From: Weeksella massiliensis | GTDB lineage: Bacteria; Bacteroidota; Bacteroidia; Flavobacteriales; Weeksellaceae | DNA length: 64,000 nt | NCBI GenBank assembly: GCA_000751595.1 | Contig: CCMH01000009.1 | Span: 186,001 to 250,000 of the forward strand | Reading direction: 5' to 3' | Part shown: piece by piece, positions 45,291-54,089 of the stretch | Numbering within the stretch: the first letter of the stretch is position 1 | Layout: each line of letters starts with the position of its first letter | The notes under the pieces: model-generated | Databases searched by the model: none | Seen by the model: only the letters and a program-made list of their open reading frames with translations | What the model was told of the DNA's origin: nothing | Program-made: the position numbers and the translations under genes

Positions 45291-46313
45291 ATGAAGAAAA
45301 TCATTACCCTTTTGAGTGTCTTTGCAGCCTCTTTAGCGTTTGCACAAACCGTTAAAGACAATGGCGTGGTAACTGATAGCAAGCGTTATCTTAAAGATCA
45401 AACTTTCGATGGTAGAACCGAAGGATGGTTTATCAGCGGAAACAATTCGTTGCTTTTTAGCCAAAGTGCTTTCGATAATTGGATGGCCGGAGGTGTAAAT
45501 TCGTTCTCGTTGAACGCGGCTATGGATTATGAGTTTAATCTTACGCGAGGTAAACATATTTGGGATAACCGAATAATTTTGGGTTACGGTATTCAGGCAA
45601 ATGATGGGGAAGATTCTCGTAAAACCAACGATATTATCGACCTTACTTCTGCCTACGGCTATAGCATTGGCAATCATTGGTATTTGGCTGGTATGATGAA
45701 TTTCAAAACGCAATTCTCTACCGGATACGATTATACTGTAGATCCGAAAGAAAAAATCTCTAACTTCATGGCGCCAGCTTATCTTTCTCTTGGGCTTGGG
45801 GTGGATTATAAACCGACAGAGAATTTCCAAGTTAATATTCATCCAGCTACGGCGCGTTGGACTTTTGTTACCGATAAAGCCTTGCAAAAAGAAGGGAATT
45901 TTGGTTTAGAAAAAGATGGTGATTCTTCTGTGTTCGAGTTTGGTGCCTATTTGGGTGCGCGTTATAAACTGAACATTATGGAAGGAATTACGTATGATAA
46001 CCGAATCGGAATTTTTGCAGACTACCTCGATAAACCACAAAATATGGATGTGGCGTATTCTGGTATTTTAGACCTGAAAGTAAATAAATGGATCTCGGCT
46101 CAAGTAGCGATCAATTTATTGTATGACGAGGATCAAGTGAAAAAAACACAGGTGAAACAAACCTTAGGAATTGGGTTTAATTATAAATTCGACAATCAAC
46201 CAAAAGAAGTTGTAGAAACAGCTTTCTTGCAAGAAGCGCCTGTTTTTGTAGAAGAAACTCCTTCGATAGAATTAGCCAAAGAAACGGTTGAGGTTGAGAA
46301 AACAGAAATCTAA
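45291..46313 (+). CDS. DUF3078 outer-membrane protein, 340 aa (tandem copy 2)
   Basis: Signal peptide ending AFAQ. It has the same motifs as copy 1 in the same order ('GWFISGNNSLLFSQSAFDNW', 'NAAMDYEFNLTRGKHIWDNR', 'VAINLLYDEDQVKKTQVKQ'), so they are tandem paralogs. The C-terminal tail is Glu/Val-rich and acidic ('EETPSIELAKETVEVEKTEI'), in contrast to the basic tail of copy 1. Opposite tail charges may mean that the two barrels interact or serve different partners. A strong terminator follows. Confidence 0.92.
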   Translation: MKKIITLLSVFAASLAFAQTVKDNGVVTDSKRYLKDQTFDGRTEGWFISGNNSLLFSQSAFDNWMAGGVNSFSLNAAMDYEFNLTRGKHIWDNRIILGYGIQANDGEDSRKTNDIIDLTSAYGYSIGNHWYLAGMMNFKTQFSTGYDYTVDPKEKISNFMAPAYLSLGLGVDYKPTENFQVNIHPATARWTFVTDKALQKEGNFGLEKDGDSSVFEFGAYLGARYKLNIMEGITYDNRIGIFADYLDKPQNMDVAYSGILDLKVNKWISAQVAINLLYDEDQVKKTQVKQTLGIGFNYKFDNQPKEVVETAFLQEAPVFVEETPSIELAKETVEVEKTEI

Positions 46314-46352
46314 ATTTCTTTCTGCAATCTAATTTTGTAGAAGAATCGAAAT

Positions 46353-46385
46353 AAAAAAAGGTTGCACAATGCAACCTTTTTTTTA
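46353..46385. terminator. Terminator after the DUF3078 pair, bidirectional
   Basis: GGTTGCA (46360-46366) with TGCAACC (46370-46376), CAA loop, seven A before and eight T after. Confidence 0.92.
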
Positions 46386-46409
46386 TGGAACAATCTATAA
46401 GATTATGGG

Positions 46410-46823
46410 TTATTTATCAGCCGTAAAATCCAACGAAAGTGAATTTACGCAATATCGTAAACCTGTATCGGTAGGACCGTCATCAAAAACATGACCTAAA
46501 TGTCCTCCACAATTGGCGCAGAGAATTTCGGTTCTCGTCATGCCATGCGAATGATCGACGCGTTCTACAATTTTTCCATCGGCAATGGCTTTGTCAAAAC
46601 TTGGCCATCCGCAATGCGCATCAAATTTCGAGTCAGACGAAAATAATTCTGCCCCACAACCGGCGCACGTATAAATTCCTTTCTCGAAATGCATATTGTA
46701 TTCTCCGCTAAAAGGTCTTTCTGTAGCAGCTTCTCTCAAAATAGCAAACTGATTGGCAGACAATTGCTCTTTCCATTCTTGCTCGGTTTTTTTGATCGGA
46801 AAATTTTCTTCGTTTGTTTTCAT
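46410..46823 (-). CDS. msrB: Peptide-methionine (R)-S-oxide reductase
   Basis: 137 residues. Zinc ligands Cys53, Cys56, Cys102 and Cys105 in CAGC and CANC; catalytic Cys125 in RYCVNSLSL; '[10 protein letters not shown]' with a resolving-type Cys71. It reduces methionine-R-sulfoxide in proteins. It has no signal peptide, so it is cytoplasmic. It follows aroB by 30 bases; a GGTAGGAT word sits in that gap. Confidence 0.97.
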   Translation of the reverse strand: MKTNEENFPIKKTEQEWKEQLSANQFAILREAATERPFSGEYNMHFEKGIYTCAGCGAELFSSDSKFDAHCGWPSFDKAIADGKIVERVDHSHGMTRTEILCANCGGHLGHVFDDGPTDTGLRYCVNSLSLDFTADK

Positions 46824-46853
46824 GATTTTGTCTTTTTGGTAGGATTGTATTTC

Positions 46854-47906
46854 TTATCCGAAACGCTGATTATATTCATCCAAAGCTGTCAAAACTTGCT
46901 CTTCTGTACAGGATTGGTTATAATTCGCTTTTCCTATTTTTTCTATTAAACTAAATTGTAATTGTTGTCCTTTGTTTTTCTTGTCATGCTGCAACCACTG
47001 TAGAATCGCCGGATACAAATTAGGTTCTATGGTTTGCGGTTTGCCATAAATCGAATCAAAACCCGCAAGAATCCTTTGCAAATCTTGTTCTTGCAACAAG
47101 CCACGTTGCCAACTTAGAATACTCTCAAGAATCATTCCTATCACAATCGCTTCGCCATGCAAAAGAGGTTTTTCGGTGGTCAGAAACTCGCTTTCTATGG
47201 CATGTCCCAAGGTATGTCCGAAATTGAGAATTTTTCTCAACCCTTTTTCATAAGGATCTTCTTCGACAATTTTTAGTTTGATGTTGATCGAATCTTCGAT
47301 CAGTCCTTGTAAGGTTTTTCCGTCATATTCGGCTAAAGAAATCAGTTTTTCCCAATGGTTTTCATCGGCAATCAAACCGTGTTTCAGCATTTCGGCTAAA
47401 CCAGAATAGAGTTGTCTTTGGTCTAATGTTTTTAAGAATTTCGGTTGGATGATCACCATTTCGGGTTGTGTAAAAGTCCCGATTTGATTTTTAAGACCTT
47501 GAAAATCGATCCCATTTTTTCCGCCCGCTGATGCATCCACCATCGACAAAAGTGTGGTCGGGATGTTGATAAACGGAATGCCTCTTTTGTAAGTAGCAGC
47601 GGCAAATCCGCCCAAATCGGTGAGCACTCCACCGCCTAAATTGATCAATACCGATTGTCGGTCTGCTTTATTTTCGCTCAGAAAACTCCAAACCAAACTT
47701 GTCGTTTCCAAGGTTTTGTTTTCTTCTCCCGATGAGATTTCAATGATTTTCAATCGTTGATCGGGCAAGGCTAATCGCAAACGTTTCAGGCAATGAGCGC
47801 GAGTATTTTCGTCCACCAAAACAAAACAATTTTGAGTGGGATTTTGCGCAAAATAGTGCTGAAGTTTTAACAATGGAGAATGGAAAATTATCGGTGCATT
47901 TTTCAC
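46854..47906 (-). CDS. aroB: 3-dehydroquinate synthase
   Basis: I prefer a GTG start at 47906 (about 350 aa). The longer ATG frame from 47954 contains a TATCTTTG -7 box at its very start (47951 to 47944), so its first 16 codons would lie in or before the promoter. Motifs: the NAD site NLGGGVLTDLGGFAAATYKRG, split here as 'LGGGVLTDLGGF' and 'YKRGIPFINIPTTLLSMVDA', then 'KNGIDFQGLKNQIGTF' and metal-binding 'LNFGHTLGHAIE'. It makes 3-dehydroquinate in the shikimate pathway. It is the first gene of an aroB-msrB pair. Confidence 0.94.
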   Translation of the reverse strand: MKNAPIIFHSPLLKLQHYFAQNPTQNCFVLVDENTRAHCLKRLRLALPDQRLKIIEISSGEENKTLETTSLVWSFLSENKADRQSVLINLGGGVLTDLGGFAAATYKRGIPFINIPTTLLSMVDASAGGKNGIDFQGLKNQIGTFTQPEMVIIQPKFLKTLDQRQLYSGLAEMLKHGLIADENHWEKLISLAEYDGKTLQGLIEDSINIKLKIVEEDPYEKGLRKILNFGHTLGHAIESEFLTTEKPLLHGEAIVIGMILESILSWQRGLLQEQDLQRILAGFDSIYGKPQTIEPNLYPAILQWLQHDKKNKGQQLQFSLIEKIGKANYNQSCTEEQVLTALDEYNQRFG

Positions 47907-47943
47907 AATAAAGTAAGTTTTGTATCTAAGGAATTTCTTTCTC

Positions 47944-47951
47944 AAAGATAC
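47944..47951 (-). promoter_or_regulatory. -7 box (TATCTTTG) of aroB
   Basis: Exact consensus on the - strand; decides the aroB start in favour of the internal GTG. Confidence 0.5.
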
Positions 47952-48122
47952 CAATTTTTCTTGGCTAATGCACTTTCTATGCGGATAGAATCGTGGAATT
48001 GTTTCGGAATTATATCAAAAATGTAAAGCAAATCAGTCGATTATTTATTGTATCAATACAATAATTATGTAAAAAATAATGATTATATTGTGTTATAAAT
48101 CAGCTATTTTATTCGGCTTTAA

Positions 48123-48156
48123 TTTGGATGAATTTCTATGAAAAGCTGTATTTTTG
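48123..48156 (+). promoter_or_regulatory. Promoter (TTTG-N22-TATTTTTG) of the GlmU-like gene
   Basis: TTTG at 48123-48126 and TATTTTTG at 48149-48156 with 22 bases between; the TTG start codon is 17 bases after the -7 box. Confidence 0.65.
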
Positions 48157-48173
48157 TTTAAATTTTTTTTGAT

Positions 48174-49337
48174 TTGAAGAAAATAACTCTGTTTGATGCA
48201 GAAGAAAGTGAACAACTTTTACCGCTTACGTTTACCAAGCCGATGGGTGAGTTGCGTATGGGGATTTTGACGTTTAAAGAACGTTGGGAAAAACGATCAC
48301 AATTACCGGTTGATTATTGCACACGCGAATATTTACAAGTAAAATATCCTTTTGTACCCGAAAAAAACACCTTGTGGGTGAATCCTTCTTTTTTTGCAAC
48401 ACAAGATTTGGTAGAAGCCGTTCTTGCTTTGCAAATCAACGAAGCGCTTGTGCATGAAGACAGGATAATCGCTGTCAACGGAGAAAATTTATCCGATTAC
48501 GAGCAAACAATTTCCTACCAAAAAGAGGTGCTTTATATAGCGCATTCTTGGGATTTGTTTATGTACAATGATCAGGCGATTCGGTCAGATTTTGAGTTGT
48601 TGACAAAAGGACGAGTTTCGCAAAAAATATCTGAAACCAATCGCGTTCTTGCACCGGAAAATATTTTTATAGAAGAAGGAGCAAAGGTTGAGTTTTCGAT
48701 TCTAAATGCCGAACATGGTCCGATTTATGTAGGAAGAGAGGCCGAAATTATGGAAGGTTGTATGGTGAGAGGAAGTTTTGCGCTTTGTGATCATGCAAAA
48801 CTAAATATGGGTGCGAAAATTTATTCTGGGACGACCGTTGGCCCACATTGCAAAGTCGGTGGAGAGGTGAATAATTCTATCCTGATGGCGTACTCGAACA
48901 AAGGACACGATGGATTTTTAGGGAATTCTGTGATTGGTGAATGGTGTAATTTAGGAGCCGATACGAATAATTCTAACCTAAAGAATAATTATGCTACTGT
49001 GAAAATGTGGAATTACCAAAAGGAACAGTTTTTGGATACAGGCTTGCAGTTCTGTGGATTAATCATGGGAGATCATTCGAAATCAGCAATTAATACACAA
49101 TTTAATACCGGAACTTCCGTTGGTATATGTGCCAATATTTTCCATTCGGGATTTCCTCCGACCCAAATTCCATCATTCACTTGGGGCGGAACCAAAGATT
49201 CGCCTGTTTTTGCATTAGAGAAAGCCTATGAAGCAGCGGATCGAATGATGAATAGACGAGATAAACAGCTAAGCGATGCGGATAAAATAATTTTGAAGCA
49301 TTTGTTTATGAAATATTTAAGACAAATCGAACTTTAA
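48174..49337 (+). CDS. GlmU-like sugar-nucleotidyltransferase/hexapeptide transferase family protein, 387 aa, TTG start
   Basis: The start is TTG, required to keep the conserved MKKITLFDAEE opening. The N-terminal domain resembles a nucleotidyltransferase ('LPLTFTKPMGELRMG' replaces the usual pyrophosphorylase loop). The C-terminal half is a left-handed beta-helix of hexapeptide repeats ('GAKVEFSILNAEHGPIYVG', 'GAKIYSGTTVGPHCKVGGE'). Bacteroidota carry this as a stand-alone protein apart from true GlmU; the substrate is unknown. It precedes the putative cysteate synthase by 119 bases without a clear terminator. Confidence 0.85.
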   Translation: MKKITLFDAEESEQLLPLTFTKPMGELRMGILTFKERWEKRSQLPVDYCTREYLQVKYPFVPEKNTLWVNPSFFATQDLVEAVLALQINEALVHEDRIIAVNGENLSDYEQTISYQKEVLYIAHSWDLFMYNDQAIRSDFELLTKGRVSQKISETNRVLAPENIFIEEGAKVEFSILNAEHGPIYVGREAEIMEGCMVRGSFALCDHAKLNMGAKIYSGTTVGPHCKVGGEVNNSILMAYSNKGHDGFLGNSVIGEWCNLGADTNNSNLKNNYATVKMWNYQKEQFLDTGLQFCGLIMGDHSKSAINTQFNTGTSVGICANIFHSGFPPTQIPSFTWGGTKDSPVFALEKAYEAADRMMNRRDKQLSDADKIILKHLFMKYLRQIEL

Positions 49338-49422
49338 TTATTAATTTAGTGAAAAATAAGATTTTTAATTATCAACTTATCAGAATCAGCTAAATAAATT
49401 CCGATAAATGGTTAAAAATTCT

Positions 49423-49430
49423 TAAATTTG
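49423..49430 (+). promoter_or_regulatory. -7 box (TAAATTTG) of the putative cysteate synthase gene
   Basis: Exact TAnnTTTG 26 bases upstream of the ATG at 49457. No TTG at the right distance. Confidence 0.5.
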
Positions 49431-49456
49431 CAGTTTGTATAAAACAATAAATTGAA

Positions 49457-50494
49457 ATGACTGGTAAGTATAACAATGTTTTGGAACTAATAGGGCATAC
49501 ACCGTTGGTTCGACTAAACAGAATTAACCAAAACATTCCTGGTGAGGTTTATGCCAAACTTGAATGTTATAATCCGGGCCATTCAACAAAAGATAGGATT
49601 GCTTTACATATTATAGAAGAAGCAGAAAAAAACGGTTTATTAAAACCAGGTTCTACCATAGTTGAAACTACATCTGGTAACACAGGATTTAGTGTAGCAA
49701 TGGTCAGTATTGTGAAAGGGTATAAATGTATTTTAGCCGTTTCTGATAAGACGAAAGCAGAAAAAATCGCCTACCTAAAAGCTTTAGGGGCAAAGGTGTT
49801 TGTTTGTCCAGCCAATGTGCCGGCAGATGATCCGCGTTCGTATTATGAAGTTGCAAAAAGAATTGCAGCAGAAACTCCTAATTCTCTCTATATCAATCAA
49901 TACTTTAATTTAGGAAACACAGAAGCACATTACCTAACGACAGGTCCTGAAATTTGGGAGCAATCTGAAGGTAAAATTACCCACCTCATCGGATGCTGTG
50001 GTACTGGAGGTACGCTTTCTGGTTCTGCGCGTTACATCAAGGAACAAAATCCAGATGTGAAAATTATCGGTGTAGATGCTTTTGGTTCTGTATTGAAAAA
50101 ATATCATGAAACAGGTGAGTTAGATCCTAACGAAATCTATTCGTACCGAATAGAAGGAATGGGTAAAAACTTGATTCCTGGTGCGTTGGATTTTTCTACT
50201 GTAGACCGCTTTATCAAAGTAACCGATGAAGATGCGGCTTACCGTACCCGTGAAATTGCTCTAAAAGAAGGAATTATGCCGGGTTATACATCAGGAGCTG
50301 CGACACAAGCTTATAAAATTTTGGCAGAAGAAGGGGAGTTTGATGAGAATTCTAATGTGGTTATTCTTTTTCCAGATCATGGATCTCGTTATATTACAAA
50401 AGTATATAGCGATGAGTGGATGGAAGAGCAAGGATTTACCAATAGTAAACTCAACGGATTAGAATCCCGTGCTACCATTGATTATATTAAATAA
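49457..50494 (+). CDS. Cysteine-synthase-fold PLP enzyme, probable cysteate synthase (sulfonolipid pathway), 345 aa
   Basis: Fold-type II PLP enzyme. PLP-binding Lys45 is in [11 protein letters not shown] (CysK normally reads NPA-x-S-V-KDR), the Asn loop is TTSGNTGFS (72-80) and the phosphate-binding loop [10 protein letters not shown]. By family alone it could be O-acetylserine sulfhydrylase or cystathionine beta-synthase. The next gene is an AONS/SPT-like acyltransferase, followed by serC and serA, the arrangement expected for capnine synthesis, in which O-phosphoserine and sulfite give L-cysteate. I therefore infer cysteate synthase. A small hairpin (50531-50560) lies before the next gene. 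Confidence 0.85.
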   Translation: MTGKYNNVLELIGHTPLVRLNRINQNIPGEVYAKLECYNPGHSTKDRIALHIIEEAEKNGLLKPGSTIVETTSGNTGFSVAMVSIVKGYKCILAVSDKTKAEKIAYLKALGAKVFVCPANVPADDPRSYYEVAKRIAAETPNSLYINQYFNLGNTEAHYLTTGPEIWEQSEGKITHLIGCCGTGGTLSGSARYIKEQNPDVKIIGVDAFGSVLKKYHETGELDPNEIYSYRIEGMGKNLIPGALDFSTVDRFIKVTDEDAAYRTREIALKEGIMPGYTSGAATQAYKILAEEGEFDENSNVVILFPDHGSRYITKVYSDEWMEEQGFTNSKLNGLESRATIDYIK

Positions 50495-50530
50495 TGAAAA
50501 ACAAACGTTAAGTTAAGGAACAATATAACA

Positions 50531-50560
50531 GAAGTAGATGAAAGAAATTTTATCTACTTC
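50531..50560 (+). other. Hairpin between putative cysteate synthase and acyltransferase genes
   Basis: GAAGTAGAT (50531-50539) pairs exactly with ATCTACTTC (50552-50560) around a 12-base loop. There is no T run, so I favour attenuation or mRNA processing over termination. Confidence 0.45.
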
Positions 50561-50589
50561 TTTCCGTTAAAAATAAAAATAGATTTAAA

Positions 50590-51849
50590 ATGGACATTTT
50601 TGAACGATTAAGACAAAACCCTGGTCCTTTAGGACAATTCGCAGACTATGGAGAAGGCTATTATGTTTTCCCACAGCTAAAAGGAGAAATTGGACCTGTT
50701 ATGGAGTTTCAGGGAAAAAAAGTGATTACTTGGTCTATCAATAACTACTTAGGTCTTGCCAATCATCCAGAAGTAAGAAAAGCAGATGCAGATGCAGCAG
50801 CAGAACACGGAATGGCTTATCCTATGGGCGCACGTGCAATGTCTGGACAAACAGATTTTCATGCGCAGTTAGAAGAAGAGTTAGCAGAATTTGTACAGAA
50901 AGAAGCAGCATATTTAATGAACTTCGGTTACCAAGGTATGGTATCGACGATTGATGCTTTGGTGTCGAAAAATGATGTTATCGTGTACGATGCAGAATGT
51001 CATGCTTGTATTGTCGATGGAGTACGCTTACATTTTGGTAAACGTTTTATCTATCAACACAACAATATAGAAAGCTTCGAGAAAATCATTAAACGCGCTC
51101 GTACCCTTGCCGATAAACAAGGTGGAGGAGTTTTGGTTATCACCGAAGGAGTTTTTGGTATGACCGGAAAACAAGGAATCTTGAAAGAAATTTGTGACTT
51201 GAAGGATACTTATAATTTCCGTCTATTGGTTGATGATGCGCACGGATTTGGTACACTTGGTAAAACAGGAGCCGGAGCCGGAGAAGAGCAAGGTTGTCAA
51301 GATAAAATAGATGTTTACTTCTCTACTTTTGCAAAATCAATGGCAGGTTTCGGAGCATTTATTGCTGGAGACAAAGACATCATCCGAATTTTGAAATATA
51401 ACTTACGTTCGCAAATCTTTGCAAAATCTTTGACCATGCCAATGGTTATCGGAGGATTGAAAAGATTAGAACTTTTACGTTCTAAACCAGAACTGAAAGA
51501 CAAATTATGGCATAATGTACACAAAATCCAGAAAGGATTAGAAGAAAGAGGTTTTGATATCGGAGGTTCTAATACGTGTGTTACGCCAATTGTTTTGAAC
51601 GGTTCACCCATCGAAGCAACACTTTTAGCAAAGGAAATGCGTGAAGAGTACGGAATTTTTGTTTCGGTAGTGGTTTATCCAGTTATCCCGAAAGGAATGA
51701 TCATTTTCAGAATTATCCCAACTGCAGCACACGAAGACGAACATATCGAATATACTTTGAATTCGTTTGCAGAAATTAAAGGTAAACTAGAAGATGGTTA
51801 CTATAAACGAAAAGCAGAAGAATTGAATGTTGATTTCATTCAATACTAA
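50590..51849 (+). CDS. AONS/serine palmitoyltransferase-like enzyme, probable cysteate fatty acyltransferase, 419 aa
   Basis: Alpha-oxoamine synthase family, fold-type I PLP. 'TWSINNYLGLANHPEV' at the N-terminus, 'YDAECHACIVDGVRLHFG', the PLP-Asp motif LLVDDAHGFGTLG and the Schiff-base Lys249 in STFAKSMAGFGAFIAG. Relatives condense an amino acid with an acyl-CoA or acyl-ACP: KBL (glycine), BioF (alanine), SPT (serine), and in Flavobacteria the cysteate acyltransferase of capnine synthesis, which was shown to be needed for efficient gliding in F. johnsoniae. Position after a cysteine-synthase homolog supports cysteate as the substrate. SPT remains the main alternative. A strong terminator follows. 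Confidence 0.85.
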   Translation: MDIFERLRQNPGPLGQFADYGEGYYVFPQLKGEIGPVMEFQGKKVITWSINNYLGLANHPEVRKADADAAAEHGMAYPMGARAMSGQTDFHAQLEEELAEFVQKEAAYLMNFGYQGMVSTIDALVSKNDVIVYDAECHACIVDGVRLHFGKRFIYQHNNIESFEKIIKRARTLADKQGGGVLVITEGVFGMTGKQGILKEICDLKDTYNFRLLVDDAHGFGTLGKTGAGAGEEQGCQDKIDVYFSTFAKSMAGFGAFIAGDKDIIRILKYNLRSQIFAKSLTMPMVIGGLKRLELLRSKPELKDKLWHNVHKIQKGLEERGFDIGGSNTCVTPIVLNGSPIEATLLAKEMREEYGIFVSVVVYPVIPKGMIIFRIIPTAAHEDEHIEYTLNSFAEIKGKLEDGYYKRKAEELNVDFIQY

Positions 51850-51864
51850 AAAAATAAAACTTTT

Positions 51865-51895
51865 AAGCCTTCAAGATTCTTGAAGGCTTTTTTTA
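51865..51895 (+). terminator. Terminator after the putative sulfonolipid genes
   Basis: Eleven-base perfect stem AAGCCTTCAAG/CTTGAAGGCTT (51865-51875 with 51879-51889), ATT loop, T run. Confidence 0.93.
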
Positions 51896-51948
51896 TATCC
51901 AAATTTTTTTTAGACCCAAACCGTAGCGATAGAGCGACAAGATTTCGT

Positions 51949-51956
51949 TATCTTTG
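51949..51956 (+). promoter_or_regulatory. -7 box (TATCTTTG) of serC
   Basis: Exact TAnnTTTG, 30 bases before the serC ATG. Together with the preceding terminator it indicates a separate serC-serA transcript. Confidence 0.55.
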
Positions 51957-51986
51957 GTATTCTAACGATTAGAAAAATATCCCACC

Positions 51987-53057
51987 ATGAAAATTCATAA
52001 TTTTAGTGCCGGACCTTGTATTTTACCACAAGTAGTGTTCGATAAAATGGCAGAAGCTTGTATCGATTTCAATCACTCGGGTTCGTCTATTTTAGAAATA
52101 TCACATCGCAGAAAAGACGCTGTAGAAGTTATCGACACAGCAAGAGCTTTGGTCAAAGAACTGATGCATGTGCCCGAAAGTCACGACGTTGTTTTTATGC
52201 AAGGAGGGGCTTCTCTTCAATTTCCGGTGGTCGCGTATAATTTGATGCGTGAAGGCGGAAAAGCCGCTTATTTGCAAACGGGTAAATGGGCAGAAAATGC
52301 AATCAAGGAAGCCAAACGTTTTGGAGAAGTAGAAATTGTAGCTTCATCAAAAGACAAAAACTATTCGTATATCCCGAAAGGTTATTCGGTGCCCAATGAT
52401 GTAGATTACTTTCATTGTACCTCGAACAACACGATTTACGGAACTCAAATGAAAGAATTTCCTACGGTAGAAGTGCCGATGGTTTGCGATATGTCTTCGG
52501 ATATTTTGTCACGAGAAATAGAAGTTGAGCGTTTTGGTTTGATATATGCCGGTGCGCAGAAAAACATGGGACCAGCGGGTTCGGCTGTCGCTATCGTCCA
52601 AAAAGATTTGTTAGGAAAAACAGGTCGTAATATTCCGGATTACTTAAATTATGCCACGCATATCGCGAAAGAATCTTCTTTCAATACTTGGCCAGTTATT
52701 GCGATTTATGGTGTGATGCTCAATTTACAATGGTTGAAGGAGCAAGGTGGAGTAGCTGCAATTGCAAAAGTAAATACGCAAAAAGCCGAAACTATGTATG
52801 CTGAAATTGATCGAAATTCGATGTTCGAAGGTACAGCCGTAACAGAAGATCGCTCGCAAATGAATGCTACTTTTGTATTGAAACAAGAAAATCTAAAGGC
52901 CGAATTTGATGCTTTGTTGAAAGAAGCTGGAATCGCTTCCTTAGCTGGTCACCGAGATGTTGGTGGTTATCGCGCTTCGATGTACAATGCTTTGCCGCTA
53001 GAATCTGTACAAGTTTTGGTAGAAGTAATGAAAAACTTCGAACAAAAATTTGGATAA
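51987..53057 (+). CDS. serC: Phosphoserine aminotransferase
   Basis: 356 residues, class V aminotransferase. 'HNFSAGPCILPQVVFDK' opening, 'LEISHRRKDAVEVI', 'VVFMQGGASLQFP' and the PLP Lys (about residue 192) in YAGAQKNMGPAG. It makes O-phospho-L-serine from 3-phosphohydroxypyruvate. Directly downstream is serA, and upstream are the putative sulfonolipid genes that would consume O-phosphoserine. No serB is visible nearby. Confidence 0.97.
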   Translation: MKIHNFSAGPCILPQVVFDKMAEACIDFNHSGSSILEISHRRKDAVEVIDTARALVKELMHVPESHDVVFMQGGASLQFPVVAYNLMREGGKAAYLQTGKWAENAIKEAKRFGEVEIVASSKDKNYSYIPKGYSVPNDVDYFHCTSNNTIYGTQMKEFPTVEVPMVCDMSSDILSREIEVERFGLIYAGAQKNMGPAGSAVAIVQKDLLGKTGRNIPDYLNYATHIAKESSFNTWPVIAIYGVMLNLQWLKEQGGVAAIAKVNTQKAETMYAEIDRNSMFEGTAVTEDRSQMNATFVLKQENLKAEFDALLKEAGIASLAGHRDVGGYRASMYNALPLESVQVLVEVMKNFEQKFG

Positions 53058-53129
53058 ATCAACACGATTGATATATTCTAAAGAGTTAGAAATAAGAAAA
53101 ATAACAACATAAAAAACGATTCATCTGAA

Positions 53130-54089
53130 ATGAAAATATTAGCCAACGACGGAATTTCTAAATCAGGACAACTTGCCTTAGAAGAAAAAGGATTCACTGT
53201 AGATACCACCCATGTCGCACAAGAGCAATTAGCTAATTACCTAAATACAAATAATATTGAAGTGCTTTTGGTGCGTTCGGCAACCAAAGTACGACAAGAT
53301 TTAATCGACGCTACTCATCTGAAAATTATCGGAAGAGGTGGAGTCGGTATGGATAATATTGATGTAGAGTATGCGAAAAGCAAAGGAATAGAAGTCATCA
53401 ATACACCGGCTTCGTCTTCTGCTTCTGTAGCTGAATTTGTTTTCGCACACCTTTTCGGGATTGTGCGCAATCTTCATCAAGCGAACAGAACGATGCCGCT
53501 AGAAGGAGATTCTAATTTCAATGGGCTGAAAAAGGCTTACGGAAAAGCATTTGAATTAAGAGGAAAAACGATAGGAATTATCGGTTTTGGTAGGATAGGA
53601 GTTGAGGTTGCAAAAATTGCGATAGGTTTGGGGATGAACGTTGTTGTATACGATAAAGTTGCACAAACCAAAGAAGTTACCCTTCAGTTTTTTGATGGAC
53701 AAAGCCTAACGTTTCATCTCGAAACTTCCTCGATGGATCAATTGCTTTCGACAGCTGATTTTATCAGTATTCATGTTCCTTCTCAAAATGGCTATTTAAT
53801 TGGGAAAAAAGAATTCGATAAAATGAAAGATGGAGTTGTCCTAATCAACACAGCACGTGGCGGAGTTTTAGACGAAAAAGCTTTGGTCGATGCCATAGAA
53901 ACAGGAAAAGTTTTGGGAGCTGCATTAGATGTTTTCGAAAATGAACCTTTGCCAGAAATGGGCTTGTTGATGAACGAAAGCTTATCGCTTAGTCCGCACA
54001 TTGCAGGTTCTACCGTTGAGGCACAAGATCGTATCGGAACCGAATTAGCAGAACAAATTATCAAAATATATAATTCATCTCATGCCTAA
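53130..54089 (+). CDS. serA: D-3-phosphoglycerate dehydrogenase, short form
   Basis: 319 residues: catalytic and NAD-binding domains only, without the C-terminal ACT domain, so classical serine feedback through ACT is absent. NAD motif GIIGFGRIGVEVAKIA; catalytic Arg in 'INTARGGVLDEKALV' region neighbourhood and His in LSPHIAGSTVEAQ. It oxidises 3-phosphoglycerate to 3-phosphohydroxypyruvate for SerC. It overlaps the DUF1015 gene by eight bases. A copy of GGTAGGAT lies inside the NAD-motif codons. Confidence 0.95.
   Translation: MKILANDGISKSGQLALEEKGFTVDTTHVAQEQLANYLNTNNIEVLLVRSATKVRQDLIDATHLKIIGRGGVGMDNIDVEYAKSKGIEVINTPASSSASVAEFVFAHLFGIVRNLHQANRTMPLEGDSNFNGLKKAYGKAFELRGKTIGIIGFGRIGVEVAKIAIGLGMNVVVYDKVAQTKEVTLQFFDGQSLTFHLETSSMDQLLSTADFISIHVPSQNGYLIGKKEFDKMKDGVVLINTARGGVLDEKALVDAIETGKVLGAALDVFENEPLPEMGLLMNESLSLSPHIAGSTVEAQDRIGTELAEQIIKIYNSSHA

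Noticed and set aside
45333-45887. 184-codon frame antisense to the second DUF3078 gene
   Set aside because: The + strand gene has a signal peptide, family motifs and neighbours; the antisense frame has no recognisable domain.
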